This document shows positions 48,452 to 55,932 of a stretch of DNA of 64,000 nucleotides, piece after piece; positions within the stretch are counted from its first letter, which is position 1; each line of letters opens with the position of its first letter. This DNA is from Microbaculum marinisediminis (GTDB lineage: Bacteria; Pseudomonadota; Alphaproteobacteria; Rhizobiales; Tepidamorphaceae). The stretch is from the NCBI RefSeq assembly GCF_025397915.1, contig NZ_JALIDZ010000004.1, positions 434,001 through 498,000 of the forward strand, given 5' to 3'. The translations under genes were made by a program, and so were the position numbers. The notes under the pieces are model-generated. The model was not told where the DNA came from. It did no database searches and saw only the letters and a program-made list of their open reading frames with translations.

Positions 48452-49752
48452 GCTATCCCGATCTCGTCGCCATCGGCGGCTTCGTCGTCCTGTTCATCCT
48501 GCTGCTCCTGCGCGTGCCGATCGGCGTCGCCATGGGCCTCGTCGGCGTCGGCGGCTTCGCCATGATGGTCCGGACGTCGTCGGCGCTGAACCTGGTCGGC
48601 CTGTCGCCGATCCGCACCGCTACGGAATACTCGCTGGCGCTGATCCCGATGTTCATCCTGATGGGGTCGCTGGCGACCGCGTCCGGCCTCAGCAAGGAAC
48701 TGTACCGGGCCTCCAACGCCTGGATCGGCCACCGGCGCGGCGGGCTCGCCATGGCCACGATCGCCGCCTGCGGCGGCTTCGCGGCGATCTGCGGATCGTC
48801 GGTGGCGACAGCGGCGACGATGACCCGGGTCGCGCTGCCGGAGATGAAGCGCTACGGCTATCCCGACACGCTGGCGACCGGCTCGATCGCGGCCGGCGGC
48901 ACGCTCGGCATCCTGATCCCGCCGTCCATCGTCCTCGCCATCTACGGCATCCTGACAGAGCAGGACATCGGCAAGCTGTTCATCGCCGGCGTCATTCCCG
49001 GCATCCTGGCGCTGCTCCTCTATCTGGTGACGGTGCGGCTCTACGTGATGTTCTCCAAGAGCGACGTACCCGTCCAGGAGAAGGCTGACTGGACCGAGCG
49101 GATCCATGCTTCGCGCGGCGTCTGGGCGGTGGTGCTGCTGTTCGTCTTCATCATGGGCGGCATCTACGGCGGCGTCTTCACGCCGTCCGAGGCCGCCGGC
49201 ATGGGTGCCTCGGGCGTGCTGATCATCGGCCTCGTGCGCCGCCGGCTCGACGGCAAGGCGATCTACCGCTGCCTCGTCGACAGCATCCAGGTCTCCGCCT
49301 CGATCTTCTTCATCCTGATCGGCGCCCTCCTGTTCGGCTACTTCCTGACGGCGACGCAGACGCCGCAGAAGATCGCCAACCTGCTGCTGGCCCTCGACCT
49401 CGGCCCCCACGGCACGCTGGTGCTGATCCTGCTGTTCTTCCTGATCCTCGGCTGCATCCTCGACGCCATGGCGATGATCGTGCTGATGATCCCGATCATC
49501 TATCCGGTCATCCTGCAGCTCGGCTTCGATCCGATCTGGTTCGGCGTCATCATCGTCATGACGGTGGAGCTCGGCCTGATCACCCCGCCGGTCGGCATGA
49601 ACGTCTTCGTGCTCAATTCGCTGGCGCGCGACATACCGCTTCAGCGCGTGTTCGCCGGCGTCATGCCGTTCGTGCTGATGGACGTCCTGCGCCTGTCGCT
49701 GCTCGTGGCGTTCCCGATCCTGGTCCTGTTCCTGCCCAACACGATGCAGTGA
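48448..49752 (+). CDS. dctM: TRAP transporter large permease subunit DctM
   Basis: 434 residues, about 12 membrane helices. RVPIGVAMGLVGVGG, TAAGGTLGIL-type repeat seen as GSIAAGGTLGILIPPSIVLA, and ELGLITPPVGMNVFVLN, both hallmark pore loops. Uses the sodium gradient to import the DctP-bound acid. Overlaps dctQ and the next gene. Confidence 0.95.
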   Translation: MSYPDLVAIGGFVVLFILLLLRVPIGVAMGLVGVGGFAMMVRTSSALNLVGLSPIRTATEYSLALIPMFILMGSLATASGLSKELYRASNAWIGHRRGGLAMATIAACGGFAAICGSSVATAATMTRVALPEMKRYGYPDTLATGSIAAGGTLGILIPPSIVLAIYGILTEQDIGKLFIAGVIPGILALLLYLVTVRLYVMFSKSDVPVQEKADWTERIHASRGVWAVVLLFVFIMGGIYGGVFTPSEAAGMGASGVLIIGLVRRRLDGKAIYRCLVDSIQVSASIFFILIGALLFGYFLTATQTPQKIANLLLALDLGPHGTLVLILLFFLILGCILDAMAMIVLMIPIIYPVILQLGFDPIWFGVIIVMTVELGLITPPVGMNVFVLNSLARDIPLQRVFAGVMPFVLMDVLRLSLLVAFPILVLFLPNTMQ

Positions 49753-50216
49753 GCCCCATGCTCGTCGCGCAATCACCGTTCATGCACATTCACGCCGAAC
49801 TGGCCGACAGTCTGGAGTTCGGCCTGACGCCGATGGGCACGCGGCGGGTGATCAACATCCTCGGGGGAACGGTGTCCGGCGAGCGGGTCAACGGCCGCAT
49901 CCTGCCCGGCGGCGCCGACTGGCAGGTCATCCGGTCGGATGCGATCGCCGACATCTCGGCGCGTTACACCATCGAAACGGCGGCCGGCGCGCTCGTGCTC
50001 GTCAACAGCGACGGCGTGCGCCACGGGCCGGCCGACGTGATCGCAAGGCTGGCGCGTGGCGAGGCGGTCGATCCCGCGCTCTACTATTTCCGCACGGCCA
50101 TGCGGTTCGAGGCGCCGGTCGACAGCGACGTCGCCTGGCTCAACGGCATCATCGGCGTCGCGACAGGCAGGCGCGAGAAGAACGCCGTGCTGCTCGACGT
50201 CCACGCGGTGGTCTGA
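49749..50216 (+). CDS. DUF3237 domain-containing protein
   Basis: 155 residues of DUF3237, a beta-barrel family: TRRVINILGGTVSGERVNGRILPGGADWQ, ISARYTIETAAGALVLV, and PALYYFRTAMRFEAP, WLNGIIGVATG. Members sit beside aromatic and terpenoid catabolic genes but have no proven reaction. GTG 49749 overlaps the dctM stop (GTGA); ATG 49758 is an alternative. End of the TRAP operon, convergent with iorB. Confidence 0.85.
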   Translation: MSPMLVAQSPFMHIHAELADSLEFGLTPMGTRRVINILGGTVSGERVNGRILPGGADWQVIRSDAIADISARYTIETAAGALVLVNSDGVRHGPADVIARLARGEAVDPALYYFRTAMRFEAPVDSDVAWLNGIIGVATGRREKNAVLLDVHAVV

Positions 50217-50247
50217 GGGCTACTCGGCGGTCTGAGCCCTACTCGGC
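50210..50247. repeat. 19-bp tandem duplication holding both convergent stop codons
   Basis: GGTCTGAGGGCTACTCGGC (50210-50228) and GGTCTGAGCCCTACTCGGC (50229-50247), two mismatches. The TGA of the DUF3237 gene is in copy one; the CTA (TAG on the minus strand) of iorB is in copy two. Confidence 0.85.
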
Positions 50248-51750
50248 GGCCTGACGGTCCGGCGCGAGCGAGGCCCAGAGGCTCCGGATCGTTTCGTCGA
50301 GGGCCGTTCCCTCCGGGTCCTTCAGCGCGGCAAGCCGGGCGTTCAGCACCGCGTCGGCGAAGGCCGGGGCTGGCAGGTCGCCGGCCAGGGCGGGCTCGAC
50401 GACGCGCGCGACGATGCGGTCGAAATTGCGGCGACCGCGCTTGTGCGTGTCGGCATAGCCCTTCACCAGGCCGCCGATGGCGACGACCTCGCGCGCCGCG
50501 TCCGGATCGACCGCGAGCGTCCGGTCGATCAGGTCGAGCCAGTGTTCGATCCAGGCCTGCTCGTCGGCGTAGCGCAGGGTGCGGCGGCGCCAGCCGCGCA
50601 GGCTCGCGAGCGTCTTCAGCCGGATGAACCCGCCGAACCGCGTCGCCGTGACGTTCATCGGGATCGACCATGTGTCCCAGCCGCGGCCGGCGAGAAAGGC
50701 CAGCGCGCGCCGCGCCAGCGCGGGCGGCAGCAGCGAGAAAAGCTCCTCGGGCCCCGGCTTCATATACTCGATCACGTCGACGATCTCGCCGGACCGCGCC
50801 CCGGCCTCGGCCCGGACCTGTTCGAGCCTTGCCGCGGTGAGCTTCAGCTGGGCGACGCGGATCGTGTCCTCGAAGGCCATGCGCAACGCCAGGATGCGGG
50901 CGAGCTCGGACAGGAATGCCGCATCCGCGCCGGGCCGGCCGGCGAAGCGCTTCAGGCGGTCGGCATAGAGCGCGACGTACGCGTCGTCCTGATAATCGGC
51001 GAGGCGCTGCGATCCCGCCTCGATCATCGGCAGGGCGCCTTCGGGATAGAGCGACCAGGCTTCCGGGACCGGCCGCACCGCGTCTTCGGTTTCGGCGGCC
51101 GGGGCGGGCCCCGTCCTGCCGGTTCGGGCGAACGCGAGCCCGGCCTCGAACCCGCGCAGATTCGACTCGACCGCCTTGGCGCCGGCGCGGATCGCGTCAC
51201 GATAGCGGTCCGGCGGGATCGGCAGGGTGCCGGAGCCGGCGAGCGCGCCGAGCAGGACGGCGTTCAGATGGCTGCCGGCGGCCTGGGCGATCGCGCCGAG
51301 ATCGCCGAGCAATGCGGTTTTCGAATAGCGTTCGACGATCGCCTCGAGCCGGTCGGGATCGAGGCGTCCGTCGCCCATGGAAGCCTTCTCCGCCACGGTA
51401 TAGACGCGGCGGACGACGCCGATCAGCACGGTCCGATCGGGCGTCGCGTAGCCCGTCTGCACCATACGCGCGGTCTCGAGCAGTTCCGTGCCGATCAGCA
51501 CGTCGACGCGGCCGGGCGCCGGATTGAGCGCCAGCACCGGCTTGCCCGGCCCGCGCCCGGCGTCGGCGTGGGGCAGGATCTCGAGGTAGTAGGTCGTGGC
51601 GCCGGTGCGCTGGGCGACGCCGGGGATCGACGTGCGCTGGGCATGGAGGCCCTCGGCGACGGCGGCATCGGCGATCCAGCCGGCAAGCACGCCGCCGCCT
51701 TCGCCGCCGAGCGCGGAGATCAGGACCGTGATCGGCGAGCCGGCCGACAT
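50239..51750 (-). CDS. iorB: Indolepyruvate:ferredoxin oxidoreductase beta subunit, extended
   Basis: 503 residues, longer than the roughly 200 of archaeal IorB. The gamma-type domain is at the start (LISALGGEGGGVLAGWIADAA, RTSIPGVAQRTGATTYYLEI, LIGTELLETARMV, NAVLLGALAGSG), followed by a 280-residue helical extension (AYVALYADRLKRF, VDVIEYMKPGPEELFSLLP, IPMNVTATRFGGFIRLKTLASL). With IorA it decarboxylates aryl-pyruvates to aryl-acetyl-CoA, reducing ferredoxin. One base separates it from iorA. Confidence 0.88.
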   Translation of the reverse strand: MSAGSPITVLISALGGEGGGVLAGWIADAAVAEGLHAQRTSIPGVAQRTGATTYYLEILPHADAGRGPGKPVLALNPAPGRVDVLIGTELLETARMVQTGYATPDRTVLIGVVRRVYTVAEKASMGDGRLDPDRLEAIVERYSKTALLGDLGAIAQAAGSHLNAVLLGALAGSGTLPIPPDRYRDAIRAGAKAVESNLRGFEAGLAFARTGRTGPAPAAETEDAVRPVPEAWSLYPEGALPMIEAGSQRLADYQDDAYVALYADRLKRFAGRPGADAAFLSELARILALRMAFEDTIRVAQLKLTAARLEQVRAEAGARSGEIVDVIEYMKPGPEELFSLLPPALARRALAFLAGRGWDTWSIPMNVTATRFGGFIRLKTLASLRGWRRRTLRYADEQAWIEHWLDLIDRTLAVDPDAAREVVAIGGLVKGYADTHKRGRRNFDRIVARVVEPALAGDLPAPAFADAVLNARLAALKDPEGTALDETIRSLWASLAPDRQAAE

Positions 51751-51751
51751 G

Positions 51752-53926
51752 TCACTCGGCCGGAATGGGGTGCGGCGCCGGGCGGGCGTCGGGTTCGGAC
51801 GGTGCCGCGTAGCCGCCGAACAGCCGGATCAACGCCGAGGACAGCCGCGCCCGGAACCGGTCCCAGCCGTTCGGGTTCCGGATGATCTCGAGGCGGGCGA
51901 AGGACGGGCAGAGCTGGGCGGCGTGGGACACCTCGCCGCACAGGCCGCAGCCGACGCAGTCGTTGTTCACATGGGCGACCGGCTCGGGTTTCAGCGGGTC
52001 GGTGCTGGGCTTCACCGTCAGCGACGGGCAGCCGGACAGACGGATGCAGGCATGGTCGCCGGTGCAGACGTCGGGATCGACCCAGAAGCGGGTGCGTACG
52101 ACGCGCCTGCCTTCGGCGACCGCCCGGGCCTCGGCCGGGCGGACGCGGCGCTGGCGGGCGAGCTGGCACTCGCCGTCGGCGATGATGACCTTCGGGCCCG
52201 TCTCGTCGCTGCCGAGCGCCTCCCGCAGCGTCTTTCGCATGGTCGACACGGAATAGGAGTGGACCGTGCGGACCCAGCCGACGCCGAGGCTCTTCAGCGC
52301 GCTCTCGATATCGAGCCCGCGGCCGCGCCCCTCCCCCTGCGGCCGCGAGGAGGGCACGTCCTGGACGCCGGTGGCGCTGGTATAGCCGTTCTTGAAGATG
52401 ACGAGGACGGAATCGTCCTGGTTGAAGACCGAGCCGGCGACGCCGGTGAGCAATCCGTTGTGCCAGAAGCCGCCGTCGCCCATGACGCTGAGCGGGCGCT
52501 TCGCCTGGGTGCCCGAAACCGCCGCGTTCGAGGCGAGCGACATGCCGTAGCCGAGGATCGAGTTGCCCTGGCTGAACGGCGGGAAGGTCGCGAAAGCGTG
52601 ACAGCCGATGTCGGCGGCGACGTGGACCGGGCCGGTTTCCTCCCGCAGGAGCTTCATCGCCGAGAAGACGGGGCGCTCCGGGCAGCCGGTGCAGAAGGTC
52701 GGCGGGCGCGGCGGCAGCGGCGCCGTGAGGTCCCGGGCGACGGATTGCGAATGGGCCTCGACGGCCTCGACCCATTCGTCGAGGCGGGCGGCTTCGTTGC
52801 GGCCGTAGCGCGACAGGAAGGCGGACAGGCCCCTGGCGACCACGACCGGCGAATACTCGCCGGCCATCGGCAGCACGTCCTTGCCGTGCAGTTTCGTATC
52901 GAGTTCGGCGTGGCGCAGGATCTGGCCGATCTCCTTCTCGATGAAGTCCGGGCCGCCTTCCTCGACCACCAGAACGGCGCGCTTGTCGGCGCAGAAGGCC
53001 GCGATCTCCTCGGGGACCAGCGGATAGGTCACGTTGAGGACGTGGGTCGGGATGCCGATGTCGCCATAGGCGTCGGAGAGCCCTGCCTCGGCGAGGCGGC
53101 CGTTGAGGACGTTGAACATACCGCCCTGGACGATGATGCCGATATCGCCGTCCTCCGGCCCCAGCGTCTCGTTGAGGCGGTTGTCACGGATGAAGGCGCG
53201 GGCCGCCGGTAGTCGGCGGTTCACCTTGTCGGCCTCCTGGACGAAGGTTACCGGCGGATGGCTAAGACGGGCATAGTCGAACCCGGCGGGTTCGGCGAAG
53301 CGGTTGGTCGCCGAGTGCTCGGACCGCCGGTTGTCGGATGCCTCGAAGGCGCCGAAGACATGGCAGGCGCGGATGCGCAACTCGAGAATGACCGGCGTCG
53401 AACTTGCCTCCGACAGCGCGAAGCCCTTCTCCACCATGCGCACGATGGTCGGCAGCTCCGGGCGCGGGTCGAGCAGCCATACCGACGACTTCACCGCGTA
53501 GGCCTGGGTGCGCTCCTGGATGACGCTGGCGCCTTCGCCGTAATCCTCGCCGACGATGATCATGGCGCCGCCGATGACGCCGGCCGACGACAGGTTCGAC
53601 AGAGCGTCGGCGGCGACATTGGTGCCGACGATCGACTTCCAGGTCACGGCACCGCGCAGGGGATAGTTGATCGAGGCGGCGAGCATCGCCGCGGCCGCGG
53701 CCTCGTTGGTGCAGGTCTCCAGACGAATGCCGAGTTCGCCGAGCAGGTCCTCGGCCTGCAGCAGCACATCGAGCAGATGGCTGACCGGCGCGCCCTGATA
53801 GCCGCCGACATAAGCGACGCCGGACTGCAGGAGCGCCTTGGTGACGGCCATGATGCCCTCGCCGTGGAAGGTGTCTCCTGCACCGAGCCTCAGCGTCTCG
53901 ATCTCGCGATGAAACGAGACTTCCAT
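51752..53926 (-). CDS. iorA: Indolepyruvate:ferredoxin oxidoreductase alpha subunit
   Basis: 724 residues. Pyrimidine-binding domain (GEGIMAVTKALLQSGVAYVGGYQGAP, ETCTNEAAAAAMLAASINYP), ThDP-binding domain (FCTGCPERPVFSAMK, IGCHAFATFPPFSQGNSILGYGMSLA, MGDGGFWHNGL, with VIFKNGYTSATG), and a C-terminal ferredoxin-like end (VCTGDHACIRLSGCP, then CVGCGLCGEVSHAAQLCP). The first cluster site has fewer cysteines than a full CxxCxxCxxxC. ATG 53926 is preferred, with GGGAGCAGGA upstream; longer starts reach into the MarR spacer. Divergent from marR. Confidence 0.9.
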   Translation of the reverse strand: MEVSFHREIETLRLGAGDTFHGEGIMAVTKALLQSGVAYVGGYQGAPVSHLLDVLLQAEDLLGELGIRLETCTNEAAAAAMLAASINYPLRGAVTWKSIVGTNVAADALSNLSSAGVIGGAMIIVGEDYGEGASVIQERTQAYAVKSSVWLLDPRPELPTIVRMVEKGFALSEASSTPVILELRIRACHVFGAFEASDNRRSEHSATNRFAEPAGFDYARLSHPPVTFVQEADKVNRRLPAARAFIRDNRLNETLGPEDGDIGIIVQGGMFNVLNGRLAEAGLSDAYGDIGIPTHVLNVTYPLVPEEIAAFCADKRAVLVVEEGGPDFIEKEIGQILRHAELDTKLHGKDVLPMAGEYSPVVVARGLSAFLSRYGRNEAARLDEWVEAVEAHSQSVARDLTAPLPPRPPTFCTGCPERPVFSAMKLLREETGPVHVAADIGCHAFATFPPFSQGNSILGYGMSLASNAAVSGTQAKRPLSVMGDGGFWHNGLLTGVAGSVFNQDDSVLVIFKNGYTSATGVQDVPSSRPQGEGRGRGLDIESALKSLGVGWVRTVHSYSVSTMRKTLREALGSDETGPKVIIADGECQLARQRRVRPAEARAVAEGRRVVRTRFWVDPDVCTGDHACIRLSGCPSLTVKPSTDPLKPEPVAHVNNDCVGCGLCGEVSHAAQLCPSFARLEIIRNPNGWDRFRARLSSALIRLFGGYAAPSEPDARPAPHPIPAE

Positions 53927-53994
53927 TCCTGCTCCCTTCCACCGCGCGTGGGGCGGTGATCGACGGCACTGTACGAATGCGGTAGTAGCGACGT

Positions 53995-54007
53995 CAAACA
54001 GTTGTGG
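53995..54007. promoter_or_regulatory. Shared CAAAC-W-GTT motif, site 3
   Basis: CAAACAGTTGTGG in the spacer between iorA and marR, 69 bases from iorA and 112 from marR. It matches site 2 at 12 of 13 bases and is the natural spot for the MarR protein to control both genes. Confidence 0.5.
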
Positions 54008-54118
54008 CCACGCACTATCGGTTCTAGGTTGCCTTGCGGGATTCGGTCCGGCCGGCATGGACTGACATGGCTGCCGGCCCGAACGAGCCGCGGCGGAAGC
54101 GAAGGTGTGTCGATCGAG

Positions 54119-54583
54119 ATGGATATTCCGGTACAGGCGGCGGACAGCGGGCGTGACATCGACTACGACGAACTGCCGAACTACATCGGCTATCTGCTGC
54201 GGCGCGCGCAGGCCAACGTCTTTCGCGAGTTCGAGCGGTCGCTGGGGGATATCGGGCTGACGCCGGGGGCGTTCGGCCTTCTGATGTTGATCCGCGCCAA
54301 TCCGGGCATCACGCAGATGGAACTCGCCAATGCCTTCGGGATCGACAAGTCGACGCTGACGCCGGTCCTCAACCGGCTGGAGCAGAGCGCACTCGTCCGC
54401 CGCGAGCAACTCGCCCATGACCGGCGCTACAACGCCCTGTTCTTCGAGGACGCCCAGGAGGCGTTCTTCGATCGCGCGCGGACGCGGGTCCGCGACTTCG
54501 AGCAGTCGGTCGCCGATCGTCTATCGGACGACGAGCAGCGCGAACTGGTGCGTCTGATCGGCAAGATCCAGGCGGACGCCTGA
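54119..54583 (+). CDS. MarR family transcriptional regulator
   Basis: 154 residues. Winged helix-turn-helix: LGDIGLTPGAFGLLMLIRANPG, then recognition segment TQMELANAFGIDKSTLTPVL, wing QLAHDRRYNALFF, and dimerising end helices. MarR repressors of aromatic genes (for example CouR, which senses p-coumaroyl-CoA) release DNA on binding a small aromatic or its CoA ester. Divergent from iorA, it is the likely regulator of the 42.6-54 kb island. GTG 54107 with GGAAG upstream is an alternative start. Confidence 0.92.
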   Translation: MDIPVQAADSGRDIDYDELPNYIGYLLRRAQANVFREFERSLGDIGLTPGAFGLLMLIRANPGITQMELANAFGIDKSTLTPVLNRLEQSALVRREQLAHDRRYNALFFEDAQEAFFDRARTRVRDFEQSVADRLSDDEQRELVRLIGKIQADA

Positions 54584-54952
54584 CCCGCCGGGGGCGCCGT
54601 GCTTCTGCGCGTTCACATCCGCGGATTCCCCTGTCCTATCGATGCCCGATCATGCCGTTGCGGTAGTGCACGCAGCCAAATTTAGACGTGTCCGATCCCG
54701 TTCGGATGGTCGGGATCAGCTGTTTTGGTGATGCTTCGCAGCATTCCAGACATACGGATTTTGCCTAATTGCATCCTTGGTTAACATTAATAATTATTGT
54801 TAGCGGACGTACACTTACCCCTCTTTCTGCTGACTGAAGACAGCCCTTTGGGGGGCGAAAGGCGACCTATCGTTCTGGCTCCGCTCGATAATTCGATGGC
54901 AGCGGATAGTTCAAAATGATAGTATTTTGTTAAGCTTAATAGGGTGCGGACG
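54584..54952. other. AT-rich intergenic region before the RpfF-like gene
   Basis: 369 bases, distinctly AT-rich compared with the rest. It contains a near-perfect palindrome (54782-54802), TTAACATTAATAATTA-type runs, TAGTATTTTGTTAAGCTTAAT (-10-like TTAAGCTTAA) close to the start, and GGCGAAAGGCGACC. No gene is seen. The low GC and several A/T tracts suggest a bent, regulated promoter. Confidence 0.6.
54782..54802. promoter_or_regulatory. AT-rich near-perfect palindrome
   Basis: A 21-base palindrome reading TAACA, TTAATAATTAT, TGTTA, with ten pairs, one of them mismatched, about the central base. It is 150 bases ahead of the RpfF-like start and could bind a dimeric regulator. Confidence 0.5.
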
Positions 54953-55909
54953 ATGTCGAGTTTTGTGTCGCTAGTAGATCGCTCGTTTTCTCGCAAACAA
55001 CCATCACCTTCCAAAAGCCGGCCGTCGCCAGTCCAGCCAGCCGCGCCGGGGACGGAGTCAACCGAGCGTCCACTTTTCGGCCTCGAGCAGCTCGAGGTGG
55101 ACTGGGAGGAGGAAACGGGAACCCTGTGGACGTTCATGCGTCCGCATAACCGACCCAGCTATAATCCTGAGTTTCTGAAGGATTTCGAGGCGTGGCAGAT
55201 CGGTATCCAGTCGATGTTCGCCGGGCAGGAGGACGAACTCCGCTATCTCGTTCTCGGGTCGCGCTGGCCCGGCGTCTACAGCCTGGGTGGTGATCTCGAC
55301 CTGTTCGCCAGACACATCCGCGACCGCGACCGCGAGGCCCTGGTCGAGTATGGCCGCACCTGCGTGCGGATCCTGCATCGCAACATCGAAACGCTGGACC
55401 TGCCGGTGGTGACGATCGCGCTGGCGCAGGGGGACGCGCTGGGCGGCGGTTTCGAGTCGCTGCTGTCGTTCAACGTCGTCATCGCCGAACGGGGCATCAA
55501 GTTCGGCTTTCCCGAAAGCTTGTTCGGGTTGTTTCCGGGCATGGGCGCCTACAGCCTGCTGGCGCGCCGCATCGGTGCGGCGAAGGCCGAGGAGATGATC
55601 CTGTCCGGCAATTCCTTCACGGCCGAGGAGATGCACGACCTGGGCATCGTCCATATCCTGGCCGAACCCGGCGAGGGCGTTGAGGCGACGCGGGCCTATA
55701 TCCAGAAGCAGCGGTGGCGGCGCAACGGCTCGCGCGCCGTCTACATGACGGGCCGCCAGGTCGATCCGCTTCCGCTCGAGGAGCTCGAGCGGATCGTGGA
55801 GATCTGGGCGGATGCCTGCCTGCTGCTGAGCGATCGCGATCTGCGCCTGATGGAACGGCTGGTCGCCGCGCAGGACCGGCTGCGCAGTGTCCCGCTAGCA
55901 GCGGAATAG
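54953..55909 (+). CDS. RpfF-like crotonase, probable diffusible signal factor (DSF) synthase
   Basis: 318 residues. A Ser/Pro-rich leader of about 40 precedes a crotonase domain whose features are those of RpfF of Xanthomonas and Burkholderia: LPVVTIALAQGDALGGGFES with Glu168, GFPESLFGLFPGMGAYSLL with Glu188 (20 apart, as Glu141 and Glu161 of Xanthomonas RpfF), and a C-terminal end IWADACLLLSDRDLRLMERL almost like RpfF. RpfF makes cis-2-unsaturated fatty acid signals from 3-hydroxyacyl-ACP. ATG 54953 follows AGGGTG. It is convergent with a GGDEF/EAL gene, as rpfF is with rpfR. Product not proven. Confidence 0.82.
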   Translation: MSSFVSLVDRSFSRKQPSPSKSRPSPVQPAAPGTESTERPLFGLEQLEVDWEEETGTLWTFMRPHNRPSYNPEFLKDFEAWQIGIQSMFAGQEDELRYLVLGSRWPGVYSLGGDLDLFARHIRDRDREALVEYGRTCVRILHRNIETLDLPVVTIALAQGDALGGGFESLLSFNVVIAERGIKFGFPESLFGLFPGMGAYSLLARRIGAAKAEEMILSGNSFTAEEMHDLGIVHILAEPGEGVEATRAYIQKQRWRRNGSRAVYMTGRQVDPLPLEELERIVEIWADACLLLSDRDLRLMERLVAAQDRLRSVPLAAE

Positions 55910-55932
55910 AAGCCGGGGGACAGGTGCGGCGC

